From the NCBI RefSeq assembly GCF_009730915.1, contig NC_052487.1, positions 11,848,649-11,912,648 of the forward strand: a DNA stretch of 64,000 nucleotides. The letters run 5' to 3'. Source of the DNA: Dioscorea cayenensis subsp. rotundata. Its lineage: Eukaryota; Streptophyta; Magnoliopsida; Dioscoreales; Dioscoreaceae. Shown piece by piece: positions 11,101 to 23,782 of this stretch. The notes beneath the pieces were generated by a model. It saw only the letters and a program-made list of their open reading frames with translations, had not been told where the DNA came from and made no database searches. A program made the translations under genes and the position numbers. Each line of letters starts with the position of its first letter. Position 1 is the first letter of the stretch.

Positions 11101-14100
11101 TGCCTCTTAGCTTGATGTAAGTAATGTAACTGTGCTTTTCTTCATGCAGTTGTCCCCTCTATCTACATTGGAATCTTCTTTTGACGCTCTTAATGTGAAA
11201 AAATTTGATGGTAATGCATATTCCAGAGCTTCATTTTAATATGACATCATTGACAATTCTATTTAGCAAAGTTTGCTGATGTTTAATTTTACATGTTAGT
11301 CGCCTTCACTGTGGATCCTTTATATCATCAAACATCAGCACAATTTGATGAAGGAGGAGCCAAAGGTCTCCTATTGAGCAACCTTGGAGTTTATGGTGGC
11401 TGCCGTGTACTTTTTGATTCATTTGAAGTGCCAGAGATCAGTATCACATCTCACAGGCAAGCTGAGCAGTCTGAACTAATTGACCTTTCATTTGCTAAAG
11501 GTACTGATGCATTTCCTTTGAGTTGTTTATTTAGGATTGACCAAATAGCTGCTTGGCTATTCTTGCTCCTGCTGAATGTAGCACATTCATGCATTATCCA
11601 CAGCTTTGTAGGATTAGAATAGTTGCAGGTTGTTTTCTCTCATACCAAGGAAAGGTTTTTTACTTCATAATGTTAGGAATAATATTTCGGGGCTTTCTAT
11701 AGTGTGAAATGCTGCAAATCTGCTTGCTTTATGCAACTGACTTAGGCAGACCTAGCCTTCTGGTGAAGTCTGACATTTCCTCTCTTGCACTTTATCTGGT
11801 ATCTGTGCAGATTATATTAAGCAGATGATGTATCACCTGCCTGCAACAAATGATATTTCACCATCTTTAAGGGAAATAACAAATCTATTAAATGAGGAAA
11901 ACAGCAGGTTGCCAACTGCATCTTCCATGTCTAAGGAAACAACAATGCTAGAGGAAACCCTGGATAATATTCATAATGATATCAATGAGAATGCCTGTGA
12001 ATTTGAGCCATGGAACTTTGATCAAGAGGATGATCACACAAGTGTAATTGATGACAACTCCACCAATGCAGAACAATACTTTCCTGGTCACCAAGAGGTA
12101 TGCCCCATGCAACATCTATAAAGTCATTGCATATAGTTTACTGTAAATTATCGATCATTGCAGGAGAATATGGATTATCCAACTCAGAAACCTGACATGG
12201 ATGAAAATCTTGAAAGAGTAGCTGAATTTTTGTCATTGGGCCTAGGATACACTCTAAAATCAAATGCCTGGGCAGGTCCTGATCATTGGAAGTACCATAA
12301 GGCTAAAGGTAATTCTAGGATGACAATCCTAATTAATTTATTAGATGACAACTCTGTTATGTGACACCAATGGTGTTGTAGGTTTGAAGCAGGTTCCGGT
12401 TTCTGTAGATGCATCAGAGTTGACAATCAAAAAAAGCAGAAAACTACAGCTTCCTGATATTGACTTCACAGAATGCTTGGAAAAAGATATGCGCAGATGT
12501 GATTTTATGCCACCAAAAAATCCCAAAACTTTGCTATTGTCAGTAAATCGAGTTCCGTCCAGTGTAAGACTTCCAGAAGATTGTCATTACAGACCTGAAA
12601 GTCTTGTCAGTTTGTTTATCCTTCCTAATCAAATGGTGAGCCCAGTGCACTTGATGTCTAGTATATCAATATATTATTTGGATGTGGTGACATAATTTCT
12701 CATTTTTTTGTAGTGTCTTGGAAAGAGAAGAAGACAATCTGGTAAGCATATTTTCCTTATGTCTTATGACTCAAAATCTGTCTTTCTGTTCTAAAATTGT
12801 CATCATATGGTATACTATACTCCATAAAACTTGAATGTATTTTTGTGAGTATATCTTGCTTATACATATATTTAATAACTAAACAAGCAAAATGCTCTGC
12901 ATGGTCTGTGTAATATACTCCAAAATATCTGTGAATAGAAACTGGCATAAACCTTTCACAAAATTTAAGCACAGCTGATGTGAAAACATTATAAAAATAC
13001 ACGTAGTCATTTGTGTTTATGTGCAATACATGTTATCCTGTCTGACTATTTGCACTTACATTTACATATGTAATTTTATGACTTGTTGTATACATTGGAA
13101 TATGTGTTCTTATTAGTCAAACTTCCTTTTAAAGGTGGATGGCAATGTGGTCTACCTTGTTTTTGTCAAATATAGGTGTTTTTTTTTCTTATTTACTTAC
13201 TAAAATGGTTCTTAATTTATTAATGAAAGGTCCTATCCAAATTCAATGTATTGCTTAATCTCTTGTTTTGATTGCATTTCCATCTCGCCTCCATCTTTTT
13301 CTGCCTTGAGTTTAAGTATCAACCAGAAACATTCAATGGGGTCTTCAGTTTCTTAATGGTGTATTGTTGCCTTACAATCGAAAGTGGGTATAGTTACTGA
13401 CAATTAATTTTAGTTCATTTATAATAATTGTAAAAGCCCTCATCAAGCCTTGCCCTTTAACAGATGGATTAAGAAATGAAGACAATTTATTTGATGCTTT
13501 TGAAGCATGGGAAGATGAGCATATGGCAAATGGGCAGGTGGATGATGGAAATGGATATAGTGATGTAGAAGATCCTAGTTCCCTCATCAGCAAACCACGC
13601 CAGGTTTGTTTCTTTACTGAACTCACTAATACTAATTTTTTGTGAGTAACACTTTATTGTAGAAATTCTAAACATAACTATTTCAAATGATAGATTTTCT
13701 ATCCATAATTTAATATTCATTGCTAATGAGGAAATAGCTAACTGAACTTAGTCTTGTATTTACAATCTACATTTTAATCTACAGGTAGAAGAAAATCTAA
13801 TCTATCATATGCTGAAATTTGATTTATACATTGAAGTAAAGCAGCTTAGGAATAATTATTTTTGGACCTAATTATAATCTCACAAAGCCTTAATCCCTTT
13901 GTGTATGATCTTTGCTGATCTTTAGGAATAAATAGAATAACGACCAGTTACTCATCTTTAACCAGCAATATTTATTATTTTTTCACTCTTATATTTCCTT
14001 TTTTCACACCCCCAGACCCTGCAAAGCAATTTCTTATGTTTTGCTTTATCCATGTAGAAGCCGAGTAACATGTTTGCAAACTTAAGATGTTGATGAACAT

Positions 14101-16573
14101 CTTCATATATCTGGTTATGGGCTATTTGGATTGTATGGTTGTTATCTTAGCATTCTTAAGATAAAACCAGAGTTGATTGAAATCAGAAATCGAATTCTTA
14201 TTCCTAATTATTCTTGAGCAGTAAAATGATGAAGTTGATGTGAACTTGCTATATTAGACTTGTTCTTTTTGTGGGTAAGTTTCTTCAAATTTAAATGTGC
14301 AATAATGTATTGGCATACTTAAAATTTACATTTTGATTATTCTGGTATTCCTTTTCTTTTCTTTTCTTTTTCTTCCATTGATATGAACTAACAATTAAAG
14401 ACTTACAGATTGTTCATTTTTCTTTTTAATATTTAGGTAAATAAAGTTGATATTCAATATGATAAGTTCTCCAAACAAGTTGATGTCCATGCGTTGAAAG
14501 ATATGCTGTGGACTCATATGGAGCATTCTGTTAAGGCACATGAGGAGGTGAGCTAGTTCTCTTTTTCTCAAATGGATGAGTATGCTTATGCTACTACTTG
14601 TATGTTGCTAATCCTAGTCATTCTAGTGAAATGAATCATCTCAAATGATTTGCCTTTAATATTGTACATATGATTTTGTCAGCAAATTTTTTCACTTCAC
14701 TAGTTCTAAGAAATTCAAAGATAAATTGAAATATCAATTATCTAGTGCATTTGAAAGATCCTTATTACCAGATGCCAATGATTACTTTTTTAATATTCTG
14801 CATGCTTTTCCCACGCTACCTAAAAAAAAAAAAAAGAAACTGCTGACATTGTAGATTCACAGGAAAGACAAGGTAGTTGAAATAATATTTCTTACTACAA
14901 AGTTTTTCTCGCGGCATCACTATAATTTTTGCTAAAATAAAATATCACAATAACTTGAACTTGTCATGTCCTGATGATTAATGAAAGTCTTCATGAATGT
15001 TAAGTATTTCACAGAAACTTCCATCATAATTTGCCATATGATGTGCACCATTATAGGGCATTGAGGCTTGCTATTGAAAGGAAATAATCAATTTGTAGAG
15101 CTGATAGTTGAAAAGCTTACCTGATGATGGTCAGGATGATAATTGTCTTGTATGTACACTCCCTGAATATGAGCTCATCAATGCCAATCCATACTTGTTG
15201 CAATCAGGATATTAATCACATTTGTTAAATTTAAGTAATAAACAAACATTATTTTGTGCTAAACACCTGACTAATTGTTATTTATAATTAATATAAGATT
15301 ATAAGCTTGATTTTCCAAGTTTACTTTTTGTAGTTTTTGGGTTAAATGATAATTAATAGTGGTGAAAGCGATGTACTTGATCATAAACCCCCTTCCCTTT
15401 TTTGCATGGAAAAGCCTTTAAAGCAGGGATAAGTAAGCTATTTTAACACAGTTTTCCTTTGCTCATTGATTCTAGTTGTTTAGTCTTTAATTTTGGTTTA
15501 ATTTGGGGTATGGATTGTATCCCCTTCACTTGTAAAATGGTTGCCTGAGTATGTATTCAGAAGCATGTATTATGTCCCCAACTTATTATCTAATATGCCT
15601 TAGTAAATATATTCCTCCTTTCATTTAATTTATTGCATCTTCTTTACCTTTCCTTATTTTGTTTCCATATGGACTTGATGATTGATGCCACCATATTATG
15701 GGAGCATTGGTTTCATTAAATAAAGAATTGTATCATTCCTCTTTAAAAACTTGTTTACCCTAAATTCAGCAAAAGAGTCACTTGATTATGCATCCCAGGT
15801 AATTGCAATTTCCCCTTTTATCTATTTGGGATGGGCTATCTAAAATTACAGTCTTGTGTATTGTAGGCTTAAATAAGAGTTCATCTATTTTTATCCTTCC
15901 CAAACTTCTCAAGCATGAGGTTATTGAGATTCCAAGGAATATTGATAAATAAACCCCAAATAAATTGTAAAATGAAGCCGGAGCACTTTAGTAACTATAA
16001 ATTTAATATACATGTCATTTATGCTGGAGTGGTAATGTCCATAATTTGGTTTGCATACTGTAGATGTGCTTAAATTTGTTCATAGGCATATATTACAGTT
16101 GGTATTTCTGCCCAGATTTGCAATTTTGTTTGCACTGTGACCTGATTTATGCCTACCAAAAGTATAAATTTGGAATCTAAAGGACTTGTCTTACTTTGGA
16201 TCGGAAATTTAATCATAAATTTTGAGTTTACTGTCTGTTTGAATTCATGTGCGGGTTTCATTTGCATTGAGAGGATTTGGTCAGGAGTTGAGCTGGTCTT
16301 TTAGTTTTTCAGTCTAGTGCTAATGCTCTGAGATTAGCACTTACTTGGGGTAATTATGAGGCTGCTCAACTGATTAATGTGACAAAGTGTTGGCAGTGCT
16401 CATGCAATAGGATTTGATCTATTTTTCCAACTCAAGTGGTCTTGGTATGATTGAATTGATGGCTTCAGCATCTTATGCTGCAAAGGTTTGCGTCATAAGA
16501 TGCTTCTGCCGTAGCAAAGTACTGTATATGCTGAGCATAACTTTCTTGATGATATTCTTGACTTTAAAGTATC

Positions 16574-16607
<34 letters not shown>

Positions 16608-16881
16608 TATTTATTTTTTTTTCTTTTAATTCCATGCTTGTCAATACTGTTTTTGACATCAGTGTTTATGTCGGCAGGGATGTGACGCTACAATATCTTT
16701 TAGACAGGTTCTACATTACTTCCCGAATGAATGCTCAAATGTTTCACCTGATGAAATGTCCCCACATCTGTTTTTCATCTGCCTACTCCATTTGGCTAAT
16801 GAACATTGCTTAAGCATACACGATTCTCCTGGCTTGGATGAACTCGACATTCATATACCCGCTTCAGCTCTTGTGAAGTAA
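8167..16881 (+). CDS. CAPH: Condensin complex subunit 2 (CAP-H, kleisin of condensin I)
   Basis: The kleisin that bridges the SMC2-SMC4 heads in condensin I, for mitotic chromosome compaction. Thirteen GT-AG exons join in one frame: 8167-8541, 8625-8726, 8817-8934, 10939-11012, 11150-11210, 11300-11500, 11811-12097, 12164-12308, 12382-12635, 12714-12741, 13464-13603, 14437-14547 and 16678-16881. This gives 699 residues, or 673 from ATG 8245, which has better context (AATGGCC). Family signatures are LGSNDDQLERAQARAARAA, NFQKASCTLEAGVKIYSMR, VDPLYHQTSAQFDEGGAKG, WAGPDHWKYHKAKG, PPKNPKTLLL and C-terminal PHLFFICLLHLANEH (winged-helix end that binds SMC). Length and exon count fit plant CAP-H. 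Intron 3 (2 kb) could hide a small exon, but the phases close without one. Part of introns 10-12 with exons 11-12 is duplicated at 27503-30958. Confidence 0.93.
10791..10815. repeat. (TC)n microsatellite in CAP-H intron 3
   Basis: About 12 TC repeats followed by a T/C-rich tail, lying inside the 2-kb third intron. Confidence 0.9.
12856..16300 (+). repeat. Parental segment of the CAP-H partial duplication
   Basis: From about 12856 (intron 10) to about 16300 (intron 12) the sequence reappears in the same order and orientation at 27503-30958, with exon 11, exon 12 and their introns. Identity is high but uneven: it is lower in the first 2.4 kb and near-perfect over about 15295-16035. Confidence 0.9.
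16575..16608. repeat. (TTA)n microsatellite in CAP-H intron 12
   Basis: About 11 TTA units, 70 bp before the last acceptor. It extends an open frame only by coding poly-Leu. Confidence 0.9.
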
Positions 16882-17288
16882 AACTGACATGGATATCTAT
16901 CATAGTTTCACCCTCAGATGATCTCCATAATGTAAATTTAGTACTCTGGATTCTAAAAATTGCTTCCCTGCTTTGTATGATTCAGGTAATGATACACGGC
17001 TTCTGCATGTCTGAAAGTCCTGTATGTAACACTGCTATAATGAATATGCAATGATGTGAAAAGATCATTTGGCTCTAATCTTTGTATGTTGATGACACGT
17101 GACTGTAAAAATGATTTACATTCTGTAGTGTAATTTAATTTATTTACAACTTGATAAAGCAGACCAGCTCGTGTTTGGCTTTCTCGGCGGAAAGAAAAAT
17201 ATGGCAGAAAATATATGAGAATTCCATATTGCTTATTTACATTATTATGCTTGAAGACTATCTGAACCAGGGCTCCGTGCCCCCTCTA
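16882..17288. other. 3' flank of CAP-H
   Basis: Non-coding sequence after the CAP-H stop and before the hAT target duplication. It presumably holds the 3' UTR and poly-A site; no signal is clear enough to place. Confidence 0.5.
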
Positions 17289-17304
17289 CTTGGGATTAGA
17301 CTTG

Positions 17305-17972
17305 TGTTATATTGCCGGTCAATATAGTCAACAAGGAGAAGAATAAAGTGGAGCCAGTTGAGCCGGATGGAGAAGTAAAAGGCACGAACACGTGTCGACG
17401 AAGCAAGCGTGAGAGCAGGTTAAGTTCTAATCTCCGCGGGTACGTGATACCGGTGAAGAAACTAAATATAAAACAAGGCTCTGAAGAAGGGAAAGGCAGC
17501 GGGTTGTTGGTAGAGTGAAGGCCCTGGTTTCTCTCACTAGCTTGAGAGCAGGGATTTGGAGTTATTCTCTGTTCTATGGTTTTTCTTCTTCCTTCAGGGT
17601 ACTTCCCTGCTATCTTCGCTGGTGAGATTGTTCTATGTTTTGATTACTTTCAGTTTTAATGCCCTTGTTGTAATGATGTTTTGGTGTCTTGATGGATGTG
17701 GATGCCCTTGGTTATGATGATATTTTGGTGTCTTGATGGATGTGGATTTCCTTGGTTGTGATGATATTTGAGTGTCTTGCTGGTGGATTAACTCAAGGAG
17801 TCTGTGAGGAAGATTGTAACCTTCATGTTCGATCATAATACATCCTCTTATTTGCAGTAATGAACTAATTGGAGGCTTGATCTCCAATTTTTTCCAGATT
17901 AATTGTGTGGGTTTATTAGATTTGAGAGTGTTAATCTTAGATTGCAGATTCTCTAAAGTTTGACCCATAACA
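17305..17972 (+). repeat. 5' LTR of the gypsy element
   Basis: 668 bp, TG...CA bounded. A possible primer-binding site begins at 17974 (TGGTGCTTTCG); I cannot assign the tRNA with certainty. The LTR contains an open frame from 17312 with RRSKRES and RGYVIP motifs that look like the polyprotein C-terminus. Confidence 0.93.
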
Positions 17973-18000
17973 TTGGTGCTTTCGTTGTCATTAACCTTCA

Positions 18001-21000
18001 ATGGCGGATAATACTCGCATGAAGGAATTGCAAGCTAAAGTGGAAACATTATTCACACTCATGGATCATAATGAACAAAGATTCAAAACCATTGAACAAT
18101 CTTTGACAACTTTGCCCATGATCCAACAGTCCTTGGCGGGGATTTCACAAATGCTTGAATCCACTCAAATTCGTAAACATTCTGGGGAGAGTTCCACAAC
18201 ACCCACCTTAGTGGATGAGGCTTCTCAAATTACAGTGCAACTCTCTTTGGACGCTTATTCTGTGCGAAACATCAAAATTGACTTTCCATGTTTTGGAGGA
18301 ATTGATGCTTTAAATTGGATCTTTCAAGCCGAACAGTTTTTTGAATATTATGGGGTCCCAGATCAACATCGCCTGAGGATCGCTTCAGTACATTTTGATG
18401 GTCCTGTTGTGCCATGGTATCAAAGGTTACAGAAGGCGGGTAAACTCACTTCTTGGGGGAATTTGACAAAATCCTTGGAATGCACTTATGGCCCTCCTGT
18501 TTTTGAATCTCCACGATACTCCTTATTTCGACTCACTCAAGAGAGTACAGTTGCTGAATTCTATGCTCACATTACTGTATTGGCTAATCGAGTGAATGGG
18601 GTACCTGAAGATGTCCTGATGGACTGTTTTATTGGTGGTCTAAAAAAGGAATTGCAGGCAGAAGTAATTCCTTGGGACCCGGATGACTTAGATAAGGCAA
18701 TCACATTAGCCAAGTTGTTTGAGGAGAAATTGCAGTTTGGCAAGAAAGCTAGATTTTCTCGCAATGTCTATATTCCTGACACTAAAATTAAACCATTTCC
18801 GGCTATTGCTCCTACTGTTACACATACTAGCACTGGAAACTCAACTCTTCCCATGACATTTCGCAAGATGGGGTTTCAAGAGATGCAAATACGGAAATCA
18901 AAAGGGTTATGCTTCACTAGTGATGACAAGTATTCCCCCACCCATAAGTGTCCTAATAAGAAACTTCTTTTATTGCAATGGGATGACAATGGGACTGAAA
19001 TCTATGACAATGAATTCTTTATTGACCTACATCCTCCAGATGCGGCTCAGGATACTAGCACAGATTCAAGTACTAAAATGTCCCTCAATGCCATGTCTAG
19101 TACTACCATTTCAGGTACTATGCGTTTCACTGGAAATCTGGGAGGGCAGAAAATCACAATTCTGTTAGATGGAGGTAGTGACGACACTTTCATACAACCA
19201 AGAGTAGTTAAATTCTTCCATATGGATGTGTTACCTACTCTACCATTAAAGGTTCTTGTTGGCAATGGCCAGACACTCAAGGTGGAAGGCAAAATTCCTG
19301 AATTAGTTGTGCAAGTACAGGGATATACCTTACTGGTTCCTGCTTATGTTCTACCTATTGCTGGTGCTGATTTGATACTTGGGGCTTCTTGGTTGGCAAA
19401 ATTGGGTCCCCATGTTGTTGATTATGAGAAGAAAATTATCAAGTTCTATCACAATAATCAATTCATGGTTCTCAAGGGTGAACCAGTGCAGCGACCTGCA
19501 TACACGACAGTTTCTCAATTACACAGATTATGTTCACCACAGGCAGTGCGGGAATGCTATTCGTTACAAATTATTCAGGAGAATCCACAGCAGAATACAT
19601 TAGCCTCTACTTCACCGAGCATCGCATCTGAAATTCAATCTGTTATTTCTGCTGATGCTCCATTGGAATTGTTAGACTTATTGCTTAAATTTCAGACAGT
19701 CTTTCATGTATCTGCGGGTTTACCACCATCGCGAGCCTATGATCATCGAATTCCTTTATTACCTGCTAGTTCTCCTGTTAAAGTTAAACCATATCGGTAT
19801 CCACATAGTCAAAAGGCAGAAATTGAGAAGATGGTGAATCAAATGTTGATGGACGGGCTGGTAGAACATAGTACTAGCCCATTCTCGTCACCAATTATCT
19901 TGGTCAAGAAGAAGGATGGTACATGGAGATTTTGTACCGATTAAAGGGCTTTAAATGCTATCACTATTAAGGATGCTTATTCTATTCCGACAGTCGATGA
20001 ACTCTTGGATGAATTATTTGGTGCTTCTTATTTTTCTAAGTTGGATCTGCGTTCCGGATATCATCAAATTCTTTTGCATCCAGCTGATAGATTCAAAACG
20101 GCTTTTCAAACTCATCAGGGCCACTACCAATGGCTAGTAATGCCTTTTGGTCTTTCCAATGCACCTGCTACCTTTCAGTCCTTAATGCATCAGGTTTTCA
20201 GTTTTGCATTGAGAAAGTTTGTTTTGGTTTTTTTTGATGATATTCTAATCTACAGCACTACCTGGCTTCTACACCTGCACCATTTGGAAATTGTTTTGGT
20301 GACACTAGCTCACCATTAATTATTTGCTAAGCTATCCAAATGTAGTTTCGGGCAAAAGCAAATTGAGTACCTTGGCCACATTGTGTCTCACAGGGGTGTG
20401 GAAATGGATCCTGCTAAGATCTCAGCAATTATAAATTGGCCAGTTCCCAAATCCTTGAAGCAAGTTCGGGCTTTCTTGGGTCTTAGTGGTTATTACCGGA
20501 AGTTTATAAAGCAGTATGCTACTTTAGCTAAACCACTGACAGACCTGTTGAAGAAGGATGCATTTTTGTGGTCAGAGACTTCACAACATGCCTTTGAGAC
20601 ATTGAAAACAGCAATGACTACAACACATGTCTTGGCATTGCCCGATTTTTCTGCACCATTTGTCTTGGAGACTGATGCATCGGGCGTGGCTATTGGCGCC
20701 GTGTTGAGCCAACACAAACATCCGCTAGCTTATTTTTCAAAGAAGATGACCCCAAGGATGCAAAATCAATCGGCCTATGCCCGCGAATTGTTTGCAGTGA
20801 CTGAGTCTGTTCAGAAATTCAGACATTATTTGTTGGGTAATAAATTCATTATTCGTACTGATCAGCAAGCTTTGCGACACATATGCCAGCAAACTATTCA
20901 GACTCCCGAGCAACAAAAATGGCTGCCTAAGCTTTTGGGTTTTGATTTTAAAATTGAGTACAAACCGGGCCGTGATAATCTCGCTGCAGATGCCTTGTCT

Positions 21001-22431
21001 CGATGTTTTGCACTTACATCTTCTCAGCCACAGGAACTATCTCTCAATGACCTCAAATCACGGCAAGCTAACGACAGTTATTATGGCCCAATTAGGACAC
21101 AATTACAGGAGACTGACACAGGACACTCTGTATACTCTCTTAAGCAAGGACTATTGTATTGGAAAGGTCGTTTGGTCATTCCGGATGATCACAATTTAAA
21201 GCAACGATTATTACATGATTTCCATAGCTCTCTTCTTGGTGGTCATGCAGGGTCTCTTCGAACTTTTATGAGGTTAGCTTCACAATTCTTCTGGAAAGGA
21301 ATGCGTCGGGAGGTACACAACTTTGTTCAAGCATGTATGATTTGTCAACAGGCTAAATCTGTTACCAAACCTCCTAGTGGATTGTTACAACCATTACCGG
21401 TACCACAACATATCTGGGAGGATATCGCCATGGATTTCGTTTGTGGATTACCATGTTCTAAAGGCTTTTTGGTTATTTTGGTTGTTGTTGATCGGCTATC
21501 GAAATACGGCCACTTTATGCCCTTAAAAAATGATTTCTCCAGTGTTGGGGTTGCAGACATATTCATTAATTTTGTTCTCAAGCTACATGGAGTCCCTCGT
21601 TCCATAGTTTGTGATCGTGACAAGACCTTAACAAGTCGGTTTTGGCAACACTTATTTTCAAAAATGGGAACATCTATTCAAATGTCAACGGCTTACTACC
21701 CCTAATCTGATGGTCAGACGGAAGCCTTGAACAAATGTCTGGAAATGTATCTCCGATGTTTTACTAACGAGCATTATGGGAATTGGGTGGAGTTGTTGCC
21801 ATGGGCCGAGTATTGGTACAATACCGCCTACCACACAAATGCGGGGATGACTCCTTTTCATATCGTTTATGGTCGGGAACCTCCGGGGTTGGTACCATAC
21901 ACAGAAGCTATTGATGATCCTCCATTAGTTTCTCAGTTGTTATCCAACAGAGATAAAATCTTATCAACATTAAAAGGTAATCTATTGCGGGCACAAATGA
22001 GGATGAAACGACATGCTGACTTGAAGCGATCTGAATTGCAATTCAATGAAGGGGACTGGGTTTTTGTGAAACTACAGCCGTATCGTCAACATTCTGTGTT
22101 TCTTCGACGGAATCATAAACTTAGCATGAAATACTTTGGGCCTTTCCAAGTATTACAGAAGATTGGCACGGTGGCATACAAGTTGAATCTGCCAGAATGA
22201 GCTAAAATCCATCCTGTCTTCCACGTTTCCTTATTGAAGCAATGTGTGGGTGATCCGATCGTCTCCACCGTACCATTGCCACTCATGTCATCCTCTCAAG
22301 GTCCAATAATATTTCCCGCAGCTATCTTGCAGTATCGACAGGTTGTAAGGGAAACCCGATGTATTACGAGGGTATTCATCCAATGGCATGGTTTACCAGA
22401 GGATGAAAACTCGTGGGAGGATCTTGATTAG
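18001..22431 (+). pseudogene. Gypsy gag-pol polyprotein with five in-frame stops
   Basis: One frame runs from ATG 18001. Gag comes first, with a degenerate knuckle CFTSDD...HKC that lacks one Cys. The aspartic protease is LLDGGSDDTFIQP, where DGG replaces the usual DSG. Reverse transcriptase has [12 protein letters not shown] and the active site FFDDIL. RNase H has LETDASGVAIGAV. Integrase has zinc-finger residues HAG and CMICQQ and the DDE residues MDFV, CDRD and TEALN. The chromodomain is near the end (VFIQWHGLPEDENSWEDLD). Stops at 19942 (TAA), 20317 (TAA), 21703 (TAA), 22198 (TGA) and 22429 (TAG) interrupt it. No frameshift separates the parts. Confidence 0.95.
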
Positions 22432-22481
22432 TTGATTAGAGAATATCCTGATCTTGACCTTGAGGACAAGGTCAAATCTTA

Positions 22482-22492
22482 TGAAGGGGGAA
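22482..22492 (+). promoter_or_regulatory. Polypurine tract of the gypsy element
   Basis: A G-rich purine run (TGAAGGGGGAA) directly before the 3' LTR start at 22494, the expected position for the plus-strand primer. Confidence 0.8.
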
Positions 22493-22493
22493 T

Positions 22494-23165
22494 TGTTATA
22501 TTGCCGGTCAATATAGTCAACAAGGAGAAGAATAAAGTGGAGCCAGTTGAGCCGGATGGAGAAGTAAAAGGCACGAACACGTGTCGACGAAGCAAGCGTG
22601 AGAGCGGTTAAGTTCTAATCTCCGCGGGTACGTGATACCGGTGAAGAAACTAAATATAAAACAAGGCTCGAAGAAGGGAAAGGCAGCTGGGTTGTTGGTA
22701 GAGTGAAGGCTCTCGGTTTCTCTCACTAGCTTGAGAGCGAGGGATTTGGAGTTATTCTCTGTTCTATGGTTTTTCTTCTTCCTTCGTGGTACTTCCCCGC
22801 TATCTTCACTGGTGAGATTGTTCTATGTTTTGATTACTTTTCGCTTTTAATGCCCTTGTTGTGATGATGTTTTGGTGTCTTGATGGATGTGGATGTCCTT
22901 GGTTATGATGATATTTTGGTGTCTTGATGGATGTGGATTTCCTTGGTTGTGATGATATTTGAGTGTCTTGTCTGGTGGATTAACTCAAGGAGTCCGTGAG
23001 GAAGATTGTAACCTTCATGTTCGATCATAATACATCCTCTTATTTGCGATGAATGAACTAATTGGAGGCTTGATCTCCAATTTTTTCCAGATTAATTGTG
23101 TGGGTTTATTAGATTTGAGAGTGTTAATCTTAGATTGCAGATTCTCTAAAGTTTTACCCATAACA
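22494..23165 (+). repeat. 3' LTR of the gypsy element
   Basis: 672 bp and colinear with the 5' LTR. The gag-pol frame runs through the polypurine tract into this LTR and stops early, because AGCGG here replaces AGCAGG in the 5' copy. Confidence 0.93.
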
Positions 23166-23782
23166 ACTTGTCCATGGGGTTCAGGTCGGACTTTATCCAT
23201 AATTACTAAATTCAAGCTTGTTCAGTTCAGTTCAGTCGGAATCTGGGCTTTAACCTTTGTTAGAACCCGTCCAAATTTAATGACCTCTGCCCAAGGCCCG
23301 TCCAAGCTCGTCCAAATAGGTTTTCATCAAATAATATATAAGTTATAAGAAAAACTTAACAATAATATTAATATGTGAATATGACCAAATATTATTCTAC
23401 AAAGAACTTAAAAATTAAAATACTAAATGCAAAATATTTATACAATTACAACAACTAAAATTCAAACCATTATAATTAATGACAATCAACAATAAATATA
23501 TACTATATGAGTGTATACAAAACTAATTAATAAATAATCAATGGAAATTCAAACCATTATATATAAGTATATGCAAAACTAATTAATAAATGTATTTTAT
23601 AATTCGGGGCGGGCCGGGCTTTTAACAATAAAAACTAAACCCGGCCCATTTTTAAAATGGGTTTTTTTTTTGTTAAAGGCCCGGACATCGGATTTTATAT
23701 ATTTGTCCAACCCTTTCCATTTTTCGTGCGGGCCTTTGGGGTTGGGCGGGTAGCCCGGCCCTTGGACAGGTCTACTTGGGAT

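Larger units (their letters stand above)
17305..23165 (+). mobile_element. Full-length Ty3/gypsy chromodomain LTR retrotransposon
   Basis: Two ~670-bp LTRs (17305-17972 and 22494-23165) begin TGTTATATTG and end CCCATAACA. A perfect ACTTG target duplication lies at 17300-17304 and 23166-23170. The internal gag-pol has the order gag, protease, RT, RNase H, integrase, chromodomain, which is the Ty3/gypsy order. Gag-pol carries five in-frame stops, so the copy cannot make its proteins. The LTRs differ at roughly 17 places, several of them 1-bp indels. Confidence 0.95.
17297..23774. mobile_element. hAT-type MITE split by the gypsy element
   Basis: The left end TAGACTTGTCCATGGG is made of 17297-17304 continued at 23171. 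It is inverted at the right end as TGGACAGGTCTA (23763-23774). CTTGGGAT flanks both sides (17289-17296 and 23775-23782) as a perfect 8-bp target duplication, as hAT transposition leaves. Without the retrotransposon the MITE is about 612 bp and non-coding, with GC-rich GGGCCGGGC blocks near the right end. Confidence 0.85.
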
